A DNA stretch of 64,000 bases from Plasmopara viticola (GCA_001695595.3 MBPM02000022.1:248001-312000); one strand, 5' to 3'. Shown: positions 20,709 through 34,330, numbered from the stretch's first letter. The notes: generated by a model from the sequence alone, not told the origin. Translations and numbers: made by a program.

Positions 20709-22991
20709 ATCCAAGAGCTGAGGAACAACTTTATCCAAGAAGTTACATACCACGAAGTACGCATTAGTAAAAATCCGAGCGCATCTTTTGGAGTCTTAAG
20801 ATTAGCAGCTCTATTGATCAGCCGATTCAGAAAAGTTATCCACCAAGCGCGATTCCTAATCGCAGGTGAAGATGCTTAAGTCGACCTTGACGTCACAATT
20901 GCATTGCTATGAGTGGGCATTATATAATTAAGCAAAATGGCACAATCAATCCCAAGTGATTGATAAACGAAAATGACATAAATTACAATATACTGTCGAA
21001 GACATTTGGTGCTTCAGTATGCAAAACGGTTACCTGACATACGCAAGTGGATGTCCATGTATGTGGAGACCTATAAGACCCACCAGAGAGTAAAATGCGC
21101 GACTCACACGTCGGCTTCTTTACAGATTTTGGCAATAAGTGTGGACTGTTGAAAGTCTTAAGTTCTTGACGTTTTGTCTTTGGCTTGCCAATGGTTATTC
21201 ACAATGCAGGTAAAGTGCCACTTGAGCAAGATGACGCATTCAGCATCATTTAAGCCTGGAGAACTGGGTAGCAAATTTTTTTATGTAATTGAGGACACGG
21301 ACAATTGGGTCAAATAAAAATTAGCGGCAATCCGCGACGTTTCGATATGTATTTCTCTAGCGATCAGGAGCCTTCTTGTTAGTGTCAGCAGCAGACCATC
21401 CTTGAACATGATGTCGAAGATAGAGTCGATTGCGTGTTTGAAGGCACACTGCGCTGTATGCGCCACATTTGTGGACTGATTAACCTTGTATGGCTTCGCT
21501 TGCACTGCAAAATTCGGCTTCGCTTGCACTGCAAAATTCAATTTCTGTATCTACGGGTTTTCCATAAACATCTCAAAGCTAATTGTCTCCGAGAAGCACG
21601 AACGTGTTTAGGATCAAAACTATATTCTTTTGTAAACATCTCTCAGACTTGCAAAGCATTGGCTAAACATAGAGGAATGCGATTGCGTCCACCCACGATA
21701 AACAAGAGTGATTTTGGATAAGCATGGAGAAAGATTCCAATTTTTTCAACTCGACAGGATGAAACAGTCTTATCGAAATAAGCGTATTAACCAAAGGTTG
21801 TTGCAAAGCATGAGTTCATGTACGCCATTGACCTAACCAAGATGTTGTCAATTTACCCAACGCTTTATGGTGTTGTGTCTTAAACGAGATTTCGGTCCAC
21901 ACGAGAGTACGAGTAGCCACTCGGCGGTGAATGAGAACTTCACCTCCTGCAAAGACGAGCAACTTTCCGTCTTCAAATGAGAATTCAAAAGAGCAAAGGC
22001 GGTATCTGTTTCAGTACATTGACGACACTCCACAGTTTTGAAAAGTATCGTTACGCAAACGACAATACTTTGCTTGCGCATACGTCGCGTAGCCATCCAT
22101 GACTCGCGAGTGATGCCAAGACAATAAAGTTTATGCAAACACGTTACATAATAGCAAAATGACGAGTTTTCTATCCTTCGTATGCTACATGGCACGACAA
22201 GTGGAACAGACCTTCAACTGCAGACGTCTCACGCTAAAAATCCGCCGCTTGTTCAAGTACGATATGCATAAACCACAGACTAGGCGACAGACAGGACTAG
22301 ACATCATAAAGAACCCAGGATTCAGAGAGAGCGTGTTACGTGTAGACGGTTCCATCATGCGATAGGAGAGCCTTGTTTGCGCTCCTTCTCGTCGACAAGT
22401 AGAGCGCAATGCACGACAAGGGCCCGTCGGAAGACGTGTTGCTTTCGCACCTCAACTAGCGGTACAACATGAGCTTGGTACCCTATTATGATACGTACAA
22501 TACACTATAGAACACGCTGAACCTTGTTTTCGGTACAGGTACAGGTACCTGTGCCAAGGACGTAGTGGACCGCAGCGTCGTTCTCGTCACGGTCGCTGAA
22601 CAGAATCAGGCTGGCAAGAATTAATGGCTCAGCGGTGGCGGCTTCGGTCGTCCATTGCAGATTCTCTCTACTAAAAGCTCGTGCGTCCTCGTACCTAGTC
22701 GTCTCTCACGCACGTGCGTTTGTGGCGCCAGCTGACTCTCTGTACCACTCTCGTGGGAGAGGCCGATCCATTTCAAGAAAGTATGACACCGTAAAATCGG
22801 TGCCAAGATACAAACATACAGGTTCTGATGCCTCTCAACGACGGCACCCCGTCTTGGGTGACCACGTCGGCATGAAGTTTGAGAGGTCGTGGCGTACCGT
22901 AAGGGTACGACTGTCTGTACCGTGGCGTTCGCAGGATTCAGCCGCTCAGGACACAAAAAAAGTCTCATCGCAGCCTCCTCACCCGCGCGTC
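20709..22991. other. Intergenic DNA upstream of the cellulose synthase gene
   Basis: No gene recognised. The base composition turns GC-richer from about 22550, marking the start of the cellulose synthase gene island. The frame is open upstream of the cellulose synthase ATG back to 22635, but without family resemblance. One 24-bp tandem duplication is listed separately. Confidence 0.4.
21492..21539. repeat. Two perfect 24-bp tandem copies
   Basis: A unit starting GGCTTCGCTTGCACTGCAAA is present at 21492-21515 and 21516-21539 with no differences. Confidence 0.9.
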
Positions 22992-25900
22992 ATGACCAAT
23001 CGGGACGCGCCTAGGCCCAGTGCGCTGCCGGAAGACGCCGAGTATTGTCAGACGCCTCTCTCTAGCGCGCAGTACCACGAACAGCTCACAGCGGCGGCGG
23101 CTTCGGGTACCAAGCTCTTGTCGCAGTCGACGATGGAGACGCAGCATACCATCAATGAACTGACCAAGGCCAAGAACCACGAAGAGCTGGGGAAAATCAC
23201 CGTGCACGGATGGATGCACAAGCAAGGGAGTCGCAAATTCAAGGGCCCCGTGGCCAAGAGTTGGCGCAAGCGGTACTTTGCGTTGGAAGGCGCCAAGATG
23301 TACTACTTTCACAGCGACGTCGATTGCCGCAAGTACTTTAACTCGCGCAACGGCGAGCTCGTGGTCGGGGCCATTGACCTCCGCGACGCGTTCAAGCTCG
23401 AGCAGAGCGAACGGCTCGATTTGCCGGCCCGCGGCATTGTCATCCATACGCGCCACCGCGCGTGGCTCGTGTGTCCCGAGACGGACCAGGACTTTACCAT
23501 GTGGTTCGACGCGCTCGAGTTCACCGTCATGTCGGCGGGTTCCGGCAACGTCGTCAAGCGCGAGTTGCCCAACGTCCGCGTCTACGAGATGAAGGGACGC
23601 TTTAGCTACCGGCTCTGGTACATCATCTACATTGTCACGGCCTTGATTGAGCTCGCGGGGATCGTGCTCTGGTTCCCCTTGGGCATTGAACCCTGCGACG
23701 TCAAGTACCGGTCCGACACGTGCGACGAGATTCAGCTCTTGTACGCAGACCCGTTGCAGTGTGGCGACAAACCCTTTAATGGGATGTGGGACCCCCCGCA
23801 GTGGTACCATTGGTCGGCCGGCATCGACACGGTACAATGTTTCAAGGAACCACTTTTGAGTGACTGGATCGCGTATTTTCTCTTTTACCTCGCAGAATTT
23901 ATCAGCATCTCGCTCGGGTTCCTCTATTACCTCGGGATGTGGAAACCGGTACGGCGCGGGGCACGGTACTTGCGGGATTTTGAACCGCATTTTCCGCCCA
24001 GTAAGGTCCGTGTTGACGTCGTTTTTATCTCCTTTGGATTTTTTCCACCAAACTGCTTTATGCTCACCTTGCGTTTTGTTTGGGAACTTTGTAGTGGCCA
24101 ACGGTGGATATTCTACTCTGTCACTATGCTGAACCTGCTGAAGACACGATCGCGACGTTGGAGAAGATCATGAACCTCGATTATCCCCCGCACTTGGTCC
24201 ACGTGTGGATTTGTGACGATGGGTACTGCAAAGCAAAGTGGGAACCAGGTGCCCCTGTACCAAAAGTCAGTGTCAACCACGGTGTGATTGAAGACGCCGG
24301 CGATGTCCGACACGAAGTGGCTCAATTCATGTACGACCGCGTGTGCGAGTCGTACGAACTCGAAGTGGACGAATGGCGCAAAGAGCACACCACGGTCAAG
24401 ATGCCGCAAAACTCGAAACCTCGGCTTGTGAACCGGGTCGATTGTGCCGTGGGATCGGTACGGGACGATTACATGTACCACGGCCTCCCGGCCCTCACGT
24501 TTGTGGGCCGCATCAAGCCCCGGGTCCACCACTCCAAGGCGGGGAACATTAACAATGTATTGTACAATGAAGGCGCGTCGGGGCGGTACGCAATCATCCT
24601 TGACAACGACATGAAGCCACATGAAATGTTTATCCAAGCCACGTTGCCCTTTTTCTTTGATGTACCCCAAAGTACCAAAATCATGCGCTGTTGTGCCCCT
24701 GGATGTGGGGACAGTGGCAAAATCTGCTGTGCCTTGTGCCAAGCCGCAGGGGTCCCCGAGGCACAAATCATGTTTTGCTCGAAAGATTGCTACAATGCCT
24801 CGGGGCACGTCAAATCAAGTGTCCATCGTCGACAGACGCAAAACACCATGTCGGAACGGGTCACGTGTGCCAGTTGTGGCAGTAAAATCAACCACAAGAA
24901 GGGATTGTGCCGCAAGTGTAACCGGGCCGTGAGTCGACGGGAGACGAATCAATTTGTGGGCATTTCAGCCGACGATTACTCGGACCACGTGTCTGTGAAT
25001 CAAGTCGGGTACGTGCAGACCCCGCAGTACTTTGAAGATTGCATGCAACTGCGTCTCGGGGACCCATGTGGCCACCGGAACTCGACGTTCTTTGACTCGG
25101 CCCAAACGGGCATGGATGGGTACGACTGTGCCTCTTTTGCTGGTACCAACGCGATCTTTCGGCGTGAAGCTTTGGACTCGGTGTGTGGCATTCAATACGG
25201 ATCCTTGACGGAAGATGCGTATACTGGCAAGATGATGGTGGACAAGGGATGGAAAGGGTACTACTTTCGCAAAGACCTCGAAGGCGAAGAAGCGGATCGG
25301 ATTCGACTGGCAGAGGGCGCGGTACCCGAATCCGTGGCAGCTGCCTTGGCGCAACGGAAACGCTGGGCCAAAGGCAACTTTCAGATTTTTCTCCGCAACA
25401 AGAAGAGTCTTGTCGATCCGCTGTGGCAACCGCCGCAAGTCGAGTTGCCGCCGAAACGCAAGATTAACAAGTTTATGCGCTGGGTCTTTTTCATGAACCT
25501 CACCGTGTACCCCATCGGTTCCTTTCCCGCCATTTTCTTTTTCTACGTGACGGCGTACTTTTTGTATACGGGGCAAGCCCCGATCTATACGTCGGGGTTA
25601 CGTCTGTTGATGGCGTTGGTACCCAAAATCGTGGCCCAAAGTATCTTGTCGGCTTTGTCAAATCGGACAGTCGACAATGACGACGTGCTGCGGAGTCAAC
25701 AGACGTGGTTTTCCTACGCTTTCGTGCACGTCATGGCGGTGTTTGAGACCATTTACTGGAAGATTACGGGCAAAGAGGCCACGTGGGCGAATACGGGCGC
25801 TCTGGGCGGCAACAGCATTATGGAGCTACCGAATCTCCTCGTCTTTCTGTCGATGGTGTTTGGGATGATTTGGGACACAGTGCGGTACTTTGCGGGCTAC

Positions 25901-26140
25901 AACAATGCCGCGACGACGCACGGGACGCCCCTCTTGTTTGCCTCGTTGTTCCTCGGTGGGTTCCTAGCGAGTCAATTGGGTCCCATGGTCCGCATGAGTC
26001 TGCAAACGTACTTTGGCTGGAGTCACAAGAGTCTCACGGACCAAGGCAACATGGTGGGCAACTTTTGGCTCGCCTTTGTGCTCATTCTTCTCTGCATTTG
26101 GGTCTATGTGGAGACGCCAAACCACTCAATTTTTGGGTAA
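22992..26140 (+). CDS. CesA: Cellulose synthase with N-terminal PH domain and a cysteine-rich insertion
   Basis: join(22992..24005,24095..26140), about 1020 residues; an 89-bp intron (GTCCGT...TTTGTAG) joins FPPSK to WPTVDILLCHY. It polymerises UDP-glucose into beta-1,4-glucan at the plasma membrane for the oomycete wall. A PH domain (about residues 73-180; GWMHKQGSRKFKG start, WFDALEF end) precedes two membrane helices (about 199-222 and 291-313). The family-2 glycosyltransferase core has D1 (ICDDGY, about 379), DxD (LDNDM, about 508), TED (about 712) and QRKRW (about 758). C-terminal membrane helices follow. PH-bearing CesA proteins are an oomycete hallmark. Between DxD and TED lies a roughly 85-residue insertion with a C6H2-like cysteine cluster and a second CASC...CRKC pair. 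The start ATG (MTNRDAPRP) follows a stretch without family resemblance. Confidence 0.95.
24006..24094 (+). other. Intron in the cellulose synthase gene
   Basis: Donor AAG/GTCCGT and acceptor TTTGTAG/TGG in phase 0. Splicing joins the conserved SK-WPTVDILLCHY string. Reading through would shift the frame and lose the catalytic domain. Confidence 0.85.
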
Positions 26141-29100
26141 GACACGACAAAGAACCTTGCCATGCTTGAGCGGTGTACAAAGCATGCCATAAAAGACGCC
26201 ATGATAGATAAAAAAAAAAGACAAAAAGGTGTAGAAATTGGGAGTGGGTTACTTGGATTTGCAGCCTAAACTATAAACATAAGATCGAATCAGGGAAGGG
26301 TAAACTGATGGTATGGGATAAATCTTAAGTATTGAGGACTAATTAATCACATAAATCTGACTTTTTGTTGTGGTCGATTGCACAATTAAATATGTTTAGA
26401 CCACGGATGGTAGATAGACGCTTACCGAAAGAACGCTCATACTTCTCTGTGCAAGATGCTGTGCGAAGTCACCACATCAAGTAGCTTTAACTAGCTAAGC
26501 GCAGGAAAAATTTGATGTTCCCAAAGATTTTGAGACGATATGTACAACCCTTGCACATCTGTCGAAAGCGTAGTTCGCGGTTCTTGAAAGAACTGTTAGT
26601 ATTTGTAGCCGGTTGCAACGCGTCACAGCGCTCGAGTTCCACAAGCGGCGAACATACTTCTGCAAGACAAAGTAAAAGCATAGTTTCAGCAGGTAAATGC
26701 TATAGTGCCACCATACGAGCAACGAGGTTTTGCAAGAGATCATAGTAGGTCGGAGGACAACGTGGGTAGCATAGTGTCTTAAACAAATGATCCTAAGGAC
26801 ATAATCGTAAATCGATTTTTGGGTGTCTCTAACAATTTGCTGGCCGACAATACAGCCTTATCCACACGAATGAGTGACAGCTCAATTGATGTTCGTGTCA
26901 CGACATACGCGGACGAACTAGAGGTATTGCCAGAACTACGAGAGATACTGAAGATCAAAAATCCTAAAGTAACTAATCTCGAAATTACTGAGTTCTTTTA
27001 AAATTAAAAAGCGCAACAATGTTCGAGGTGGTGCTTTTTGAGATGAAAAGACCTCTTTAGAATATGCATATTCTCCTCTTTAGGCCAATATATCGTAGAT
27101 GGGTTGTGCCTTAGCTAAAAAAAAAGCCAAATTCGTAAATGTGGAATACTTGAATGTGATGCTTAAAGGCTTACCATCAAAATATCAAGGTTAGACACGA
27201 GATCGACCATGTGCCAGGCTCAAAGTAGCGTGTCACTCGACAGTGGCGACTTACGCGAGAGCAATGTGAGCTTAGTGATGCCTTCTTGTCTCGACTTTAG
27301 GGTTTAGCTATGGGACAAATGTAATTTTTAAGACGTAATTCACCAAAATCCTTAATCTCTCAGTGCCGGCAGTTATTCATTGAAGGCGATAGCCTTTTCG
27401 CTCGCCTTCTCTAATTTCCGATTAAGCTGCTAAGTGAACCCTCATGACCATCGTGCCGCAAGCAAAAAATGCTTTGTGAGTAAAGATTTTTTGTATTGCC
27501 CGAAGAAAGGTCTAGATTTGACTCCATAGCCGTATGTTTACACTGAGCGTACTGTTTTTTGCGCGTGCAAGATTGCTGTAGTCTTTTTTTCTTTTGCCTT
27601 CTTTCTATAGCAAGTTCGCTTTGAATCGCAGATCGCTATTTGATTAGCTACAAGAGCTTATACTAGTCGTGTAACCAAGACCTATTATAAAAACAATTGT
27701 AAAAAAATTTGGCTTTAGTCCTGGCACATCCGTAATTACCCAACCCAATCTCACATTCAAGCTTGTCATACTCCACTACTAAAGATTTAACGGATCCTTA
27801 ACTCGATTATGGAAATAATAACTTTTTTAATCACTACTGAGTTTTCGTAAGGAAAAGACAAGAGTTCTAATCATGAAATAAAGGCAAGAGCTGGTTCCAC
27901 GCGTTGAACCACATCAATATCGATTGGATTGAAGTACCAGGAGATATTCAGCATCATATCGGGATATGGATGTACTTAGTACCCGGGCTGGCGATGCATG
28001 CATGCTGATGTGGCGGCTAACGCTGAATCTCACTGACTTTGTATGTTTTCCGCGACGGACAGCTCCTTCAAACGGGGCGACACCAGCACCTCTTAACTAT
28101 CAACCGTGCAGCTTTCTCATACCCTTTGAGCCCGCGTCTGTTGTCTTTATATGGTCAGCCATGTTATTCGCAGCTTGGTGAAATGTGCGCTCGTCTTGTC
28201 TATCACTAAATATATCGTCCTCGACATAATTTTCAGCATCAGAGTAGCTTTTAGATTCGATTTGATTGACAACCTTGGTCGCTTTCATGATAGCGATTCC
28301 GTTCTCAACGCTGATCTTGCAAATTTTGAGTTGTTACCTATGATTGCTTGCTTCGTCTCATCGTATATCCCTTGAGCTTTGCCATACTTAAAAATGCGGA
28401 TTCAGGCTCTTCGTAGAATTTTCCTAAGTGTCATCGTGATATTGGACAGTTAATTTCAGCCGATGTATCCGTCAATCTTGTGTTGTCGAAGATGGCTCGA
28501 TCTAACAGCTGAGATTAGCTTCGATATCGTTTTCCAACATAAACCTATCACCCTGCGGCTTCAAGCCCGGTCATCAGGGTATTGAAAGTGTTTAACACTT
28601 TTCACAAGATCGTTGAGATCTTGCCAGAAACCGCTTTGATTTCGTGGTTTCTAATTAAGATGATAATCGTGCGGTTGAATCCAAAGTAGTAATTTTGACT
28701 AGCTTTCCCACCACTATTGATATTTGCTAATTTGAACTTCTTCAAAAATTTCTCGAACTTCTTCAAAAATTTCTCGAACTTCTTCAGATACTACTTAGCT
28801 AAAGTAGTCCACGAGAATCTTGCATCGTTATCAGCACCAGTTGGAGAGCTTTCATATCTATATAATTGCACCCAAAATTCCAAGGTCAGCCTCCCCATCA
28901 TGTGTATCAAAGGCCTCTGCTAGTTTGGTGGTGTCTTCGTATCGACATCGTCGCGATTATTCTCCCCTCTATTAGTAATCGCGAGCTTGACTCTTCCACT
29001 ATTTATTCCAAATACGCTTATTGATGAATTATCATTCCACATGTATTCACTTTATCCATCTGCGACGTTCTACCCATGCTCTTGAAAGTATAAATGACTT

Positions 29101-32099
29101 TTTTCAAGCCACACGAATTAAGCAGTGCCTTATTTTCAAAAATAAACCAAAGCAAACGATCTTAACTTTCTACTCGATCTAACGAGGTTAAAGGAGATTT
29201 TTCGAAGTTAAACCTGTCTCCAAAACCTTGCTTTGTACGGACTGCATAATCACTCGACTCATATCGGGAAGCTTTATTTTCGCGTCCGTGAAGTGTGATC
29301 AATGGGGTATTCAAGTCTCAGGTAATTGCTTTTATCGATTAATTTCCTTTCGCCACCATGCCAGATGTCATTTTCTCCTTTAAAGTCACTCCGTCAATAT
29401 ATTGATGAACCTTACTCTTTCTACCTGCTTTGGCTGCAAATGATGAATCCTTCAAAAAAATATCTATTGTCATCCCTACAAGTTTTACGACAAATAAATT
29501 TAATGTGAAGCGCTTTCCACATGGGATTGGCGTTTAACAAATTCTCAATCCACGATCGCGCTTTTACTTGATCTTCGGTATCCATGGTTTACATGTTTTT
29601 TTCAGCATCTAACGTTCTTGGAGAATTGTCAGTCTCAACATCAGCTTTTTGCTGTGAGTTATCGATACCAACATAAAAATCTTTATCGCTTTGGTTAACT
29701 CAATCGGTATTGTTTGAGCTATTTACCATATGCACACCGCTATCTACTTCAACATCGATCATCATAGGGCGGATCTCTGGAGTTGAGACCTTTGTCTGAA
29801 TGAATCCATTTATCAGTGTCTTGTTCAATGAGTCAGCAGGCTTGGAAGAGTCGGTATGAGTTGATTCGGTCGATATCTTAGGGACGTACTTATCCCATTC
29901 GTAATATCACTTTCTATCGAAGCACCTTCGTACATTCCTCGCTCGGCTATAGTCGAACGCGGGGTTGAGCTAGTGCAAGATACTTCTGCCGTTTTTGCTG
30001 TCTCTGAGCAAGGTAAAATTCGAAAACATTGTGTCTATACCTAACAAATCAAAATACTGAGTCATGACGAAAAGATAGAAAAGACTGACAGATACGATTT
30101 TGCTAAGTAAAAAGCCCTAAATAACGGTCCTTCATGCAGTGGAATGGAGGTTTTAAGTTGCTTTCAACGATACTCAGAATTTGCTACTGTTTTGTGGAAA
30201 TTCGCGGCTACATCAAGATTCAGCAACTCATTCTTGATTCGACTTGTCCCGTGCATAATCCAAAGCCAAAATGGAATCTTAACAAGCTCACGCTCTTTCT
30301 CTACAAAACTTAGGCATAATCTGTTTTTATATAACAAGTCCGATAATTTCTCACTTTTCGCAGAAATAGTTCTAACAATATACTTTAGCCAAAAGCTTGC
30401 CTATGATTTCTTAATCAGACTTATTTTAGTAATGACTCTTTTAATCGGCGCAGGGTATACAATCGTCGCTCTCTCTTATATCTCATTACTCCTTTCCAGG
30501 CGTTGATATCCGGTTTTTGTCCACCAGCCACAGATTATCCTGTGGCTCTCAGGAGGCAGTTTCATTGCCACCCCATTTCAAACGCTACTTGTACTCTCTA
30601 AAGCGTACCGTTCTGTGACATAAGTTCTTCCCCGCCTCAAGAATATCGTCTCTATTAATGACAGCATATAGTGGCTCTGCTTAAATTAATTTTGGAGATC
30701 GTTTGGTGCCTGATAGAGAGTATGATTTTTCCTTAAACGGATTTGGGATTGGTATTAATCGATCTTAACGATTGCATAGACGGCTTTGCTTCATCGAGTA
30801 GCTTCTTTATTATAAGTCTGCTTCTTTAGTCGATATAGCACATTTGCTGCCACTTTGAATTAATTTTCAGCTCTCCCAGCTTCACCTTAATTATGCTCCG
30901 GCTCTGAACCAACAGCATTATCTTTGGCCTCGTTTGGGATCAATCTAATCGAGGGATAGAACGTTCTATTTTATTTTCAATAATGCTGGTGATAAGCTTT
31001 TGTTTATCCTCTTGGGAGACAGTCTTTTATTCTCTACTTTAAGCTCATGTAAAATCTTTTGAATTTGCCCATGGTTGTGGAACCACCGAATTCGTTATTG
31101 TAGTGCTCAATTTTCTTGACTCGGAAAAAAATAGTGAGCCTGTAAGTTCTTGAACCCGCTTCTATTATCTATTATCAAGACATCAACTTCGTAGAGGTAA
31201 AAAAGACTTTAAGCGATGCTATTACGCCTGCTGCCGTCTTTTTTTAATTTCTTGAAGCGCTTCTTCTGGTCTTATTTTTGTTGAATATCGGTCTCAATTC
31301 AATACCACTACTTTACGTTTTAGGTAGTAAATATTTACTATAGGAAAGGATTACTATCAAATCTGTAAAGGAGTAATATGCATATCAGACCGATATTTAA
31401 CAATTTCAGGACCAGCGCCTAACTGCAGTAAAAGCAACTTTGGGGTCAAAGCAACTTTTACCAATAACGCATCCATGGTGAATATTTACACCATAGAAAT
31501 TTTGGTCGATCTAATCCCCTAACAGCTTAAATTTTGATAGACTCTAAGTATATTCTAAAGCGTGAATGTTGGTTTTTATTAGCTTGGGTATATTTGCGAC
31601 CGCAATTACACATGCGTTTCCGAATTGGTTATCATCAACACTCCATCTTTTATTGTATTTGCTATCGAGTTCCTAAAAAGCTAGCTCTCTTCAACCTTCT
31701 ATGATCAACACTCCATCTTTATGATATTTGCAATCGAGCTTGTTCCCCGTAACATTTTAAGTCGATGATTGAAGATCATAAAGTGAACTTTTTTTCAGTG
31801 CCTTAACACAGCTGTTTATACGCCCTAAGTGTGTTCATCGAAAAAATGATATTTTTAAAATAAGATATACTTTAAACAGCTCATTTCAAGCTAGTGAATT
31901 TATGAATATATGCTGACTTCATCATCCTTACCTTCGGTCCATTTCATATAACTTGTATATGGCTTTGCCATCGCTCTCTCAGTTTGCTGCCAGTAGATCC
32001 AACCGAGTAGAGATCGCTTTGACAACCGATAATCTTATAATTTCAACTCTATCACATATATGTGGTACATATGTATCAAAATGAAAAGTCAAATTGGTA
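26141..32099. other. AT-rich DNA without intact genes; scattered decayed minus-strand coding-like strings
   Basis: No ATG-initiated frame of gene-like quality in about 6 kb. From about 27.9 kb the minus strand shows repeated short stretches with protein-like composition interrupted by stops and frameshifts. Examples lie near 28100-28290, 29340-29600 (a string beginning MDTEDQVKARSWIENLL) and 30150-30480. I recognise no family in these. They run in the same direction as the decayed DNA polymerase at 32.1-34.3 kb and may be the remains of its neighbours in one large element. That is inference. Confidence 0.4.
28734..28786. repeat. 21-bp tandem repeat, 2.5 copies
   Basis: The unit GAACTTCTTCAAAAATTTCT plus C occurs at 28734-28754 and 28755-28775, with a partial third copy to 28786. 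On the minus strand it encodes a repeating Lys/Phe-rich heptad. Confidence 0.9.
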
Positions 32100-34330
32100 T
32101 AAGCAAAGTACTTACACCATTTCCAGTACATGTCGCTTTAGAAATGTAAAAGGGCACTCTTCGTATTAGTATAGGTTATGCTAAATTTCGTTCCTTTTAA
32201 AAGTCTAAACCCCCTCAAACGTGATACGGTTCCGTACAATTGCTTTGAAACCATCTGGATTAATTTCGTCAATATTGCGACCACGTCGCTGCTGTACACC
32301 CTTAGCACTGACTTTGATCTTGTGCTTCACGTCCGGTAGATAACAAATGCAGTTCTCATTAGATTATGAGACCATCGCTTCACCTCGACACTCTTCTTGA
32401 ATCGTTCAGGCGTGCGGTGATTGAACTTCGCTAGCTCAGCGGTGTAGCCTCGCGGAAGCCACTCGTACTTAAGCTCATCAAAGTGCTCACGAAGTTTAAA
32501 ATACTTTTGATTGGGTTTTCGCAGCTAAACACGATGTGACCGCAGTCTGTGTCCATTTCCTAATATTGAAAGTCCGAACGATCGAAAGTAAATACAGTCA
32601 TACTTAGATTAAAGCACGCGTAGCTTAGCAAGCTGATAGATAGCAATCGATAAATGGATCGGATTATTGTTGTTGAGATGATGCGTTTCATTGTAATCTC
32701 ACAAGAATCATGCTCATATCCACTGTTGTCGACAAGCTCTGACATCCCAGCAATAGTCGCCTTAGACGTATCAACACCACCCTCTCGTCGGGCATTTGTT
32801 ATAGCCTCCATAAAAGGATCAAAGCCTTGTGAGAGTTGTCCTTGATGAAGCGGTAAGTCGTGGAGATCTGCATACCGATGGGAAGACTCCATTAAAGCAA
32901 GAGTGCGTGGATGAGAATCCTTTTTCCAAATTAGCTACCTATGAGCTATCGAGCTGATTTTGCCTTGCTTTGCTTACTTGCCTCGCTGTACTTTAACGTG
33001 TGATGATCAATGACACTCTCACCAACACTATTGATATTTCTTGAAAGTTGGGGTCATCTCACCAAATTTCGTCTTTAGTCTGGGGTATCGATATCACATG
33101 CAAGAATCTAAAAATCTCATCAGCGACGTTGTCCTCGACAATGCCGTCAGGAGTTGTGATCGTAGGCAATCGCTCGCATGGCATATCATTACTAAGTGCC
33201 TATAGGTAAAGAGCGTCAGCATCATATCCGTTAAATTCGGTGCAGAGCTTACCACCGCTTGTCTCGTCTTATTGTGCTAAGTGTAGCGATTAACGATAAT
33301 ATATGGTCCTCCAGAAATGTTAAATGTCATCTTAGCGTAGATGTCTTTCTTCCCCTTTTCAATACTAAACATCAATCTGTTCGAAGTCAACGTTTGACAC
33401 AACTGACCAAAATGTTGCCATCGATGTGTCCAAGCTTCTCGTTGATACGATTTGCTGAAGCGGTATCCGTGGTCAGCTGGCAGTGGCATAAACCATTCCG
33501 ATTCTATTGCTTTTTCAGTAATGTATCCATGTGATCAAGTGTCATACCAAATTCCTTTTTTGCTTGATTGTCCTGACTCTTATAACCGCCCATACACTGA
33601 GCTGGAAATCGGAGGTGCCTGATTTGGTTATTGAAGATTGTTCGAGCAGGTTGATACATGATCTTCTCTAGAAATATAGGTAGAGACACTTCATCCGAGA
33701 ACATATCCAAATTGGAATGCTAAAATTTCTCTCACTTTATTTTAATAGCCTTGATAAGTGGAACAACTACATCGAGGTTGTTGTACAAGCCTAGTATAGC
33801 CTTGATGGGTTTTATCCCATAGTGCCACCACATGAACTTCACTCACTCGCAGTCATCATTGATGATGCTTGTTCCACGAAGCTTGATGCCAAAAGCTGAC
33901 TTAGGCGGTATAATAGTCTGGTTGAGCATATTGAACGCGGCGATATACTTATAAATGAAATACTCTTGCAAGACCACAGACACATCTAATTGTCATTACA
34001 GTTGTATTCACCGAGAATGTCGTAAGATACTCATCGTAGCTGGTGCCAGCCGGTACATAGTTGCTAATATCGAGTATGAAGATGTAGCATGCACATGTAG
34101 CGGGGGGGGGGGTAAAGCAGATTTGATGTCGTCAGTACCAATGTGGCTCACAAATCGTATCGACCAGAATTGAAGCCAAAAAGTTGAACCCGATCAATCT
34201 GCTGTTTATATTTTCAGGTGTCGGACTCCTGCTCACCAAGCCAAGACTGCTATGGAAGTGGCAAAAGTTTTCATGATTCCCCTTCTCAGCTCTCCACATC
34301 AGACAGCTTGTACTTCTTAGCAAGTTTGGC
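32100..34330 (-). pseudogene. Decayed family-B DNA polymerase of a virus-like or self-replicating DNA element
   Basis: Read on the minus strand through many stops and frameshifts, conserved strings of the DNA_pol_B_2 family appear in the right order. They are: FGFNSGRYDL (exonuclease region, about 34155-34190); FILDISNYVPAGTSYDEYL (about 34023-34080); GLYNNLDVVV (about 33760-33795); an HNH-like zinc segment with NRINEKLGHIDGNILVSC (about 33400-33470); ISGGPYIIVNRY (about 33290-33325); polymerase motif A YDADALYL followed by a TAG where W is expected (about 33180-33235); and a C-terminal string NPDGFKAIVRNRITFEGV (about 32215-32270). Such polymerases replicate polinton-like elements, linear plasmids and some DNA viruses. 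The gene is dead: no frame exceeds about 110 codons. Boundaries are approximate. Confidence 0.8.

Noticed and set aside
22965..24101. A 378-codon minus-strand frame opposite the cellulose synthase
   Set aside because: Antisense shadow of the strongly supported PH-GT2 coding exon; no domain resemblance.
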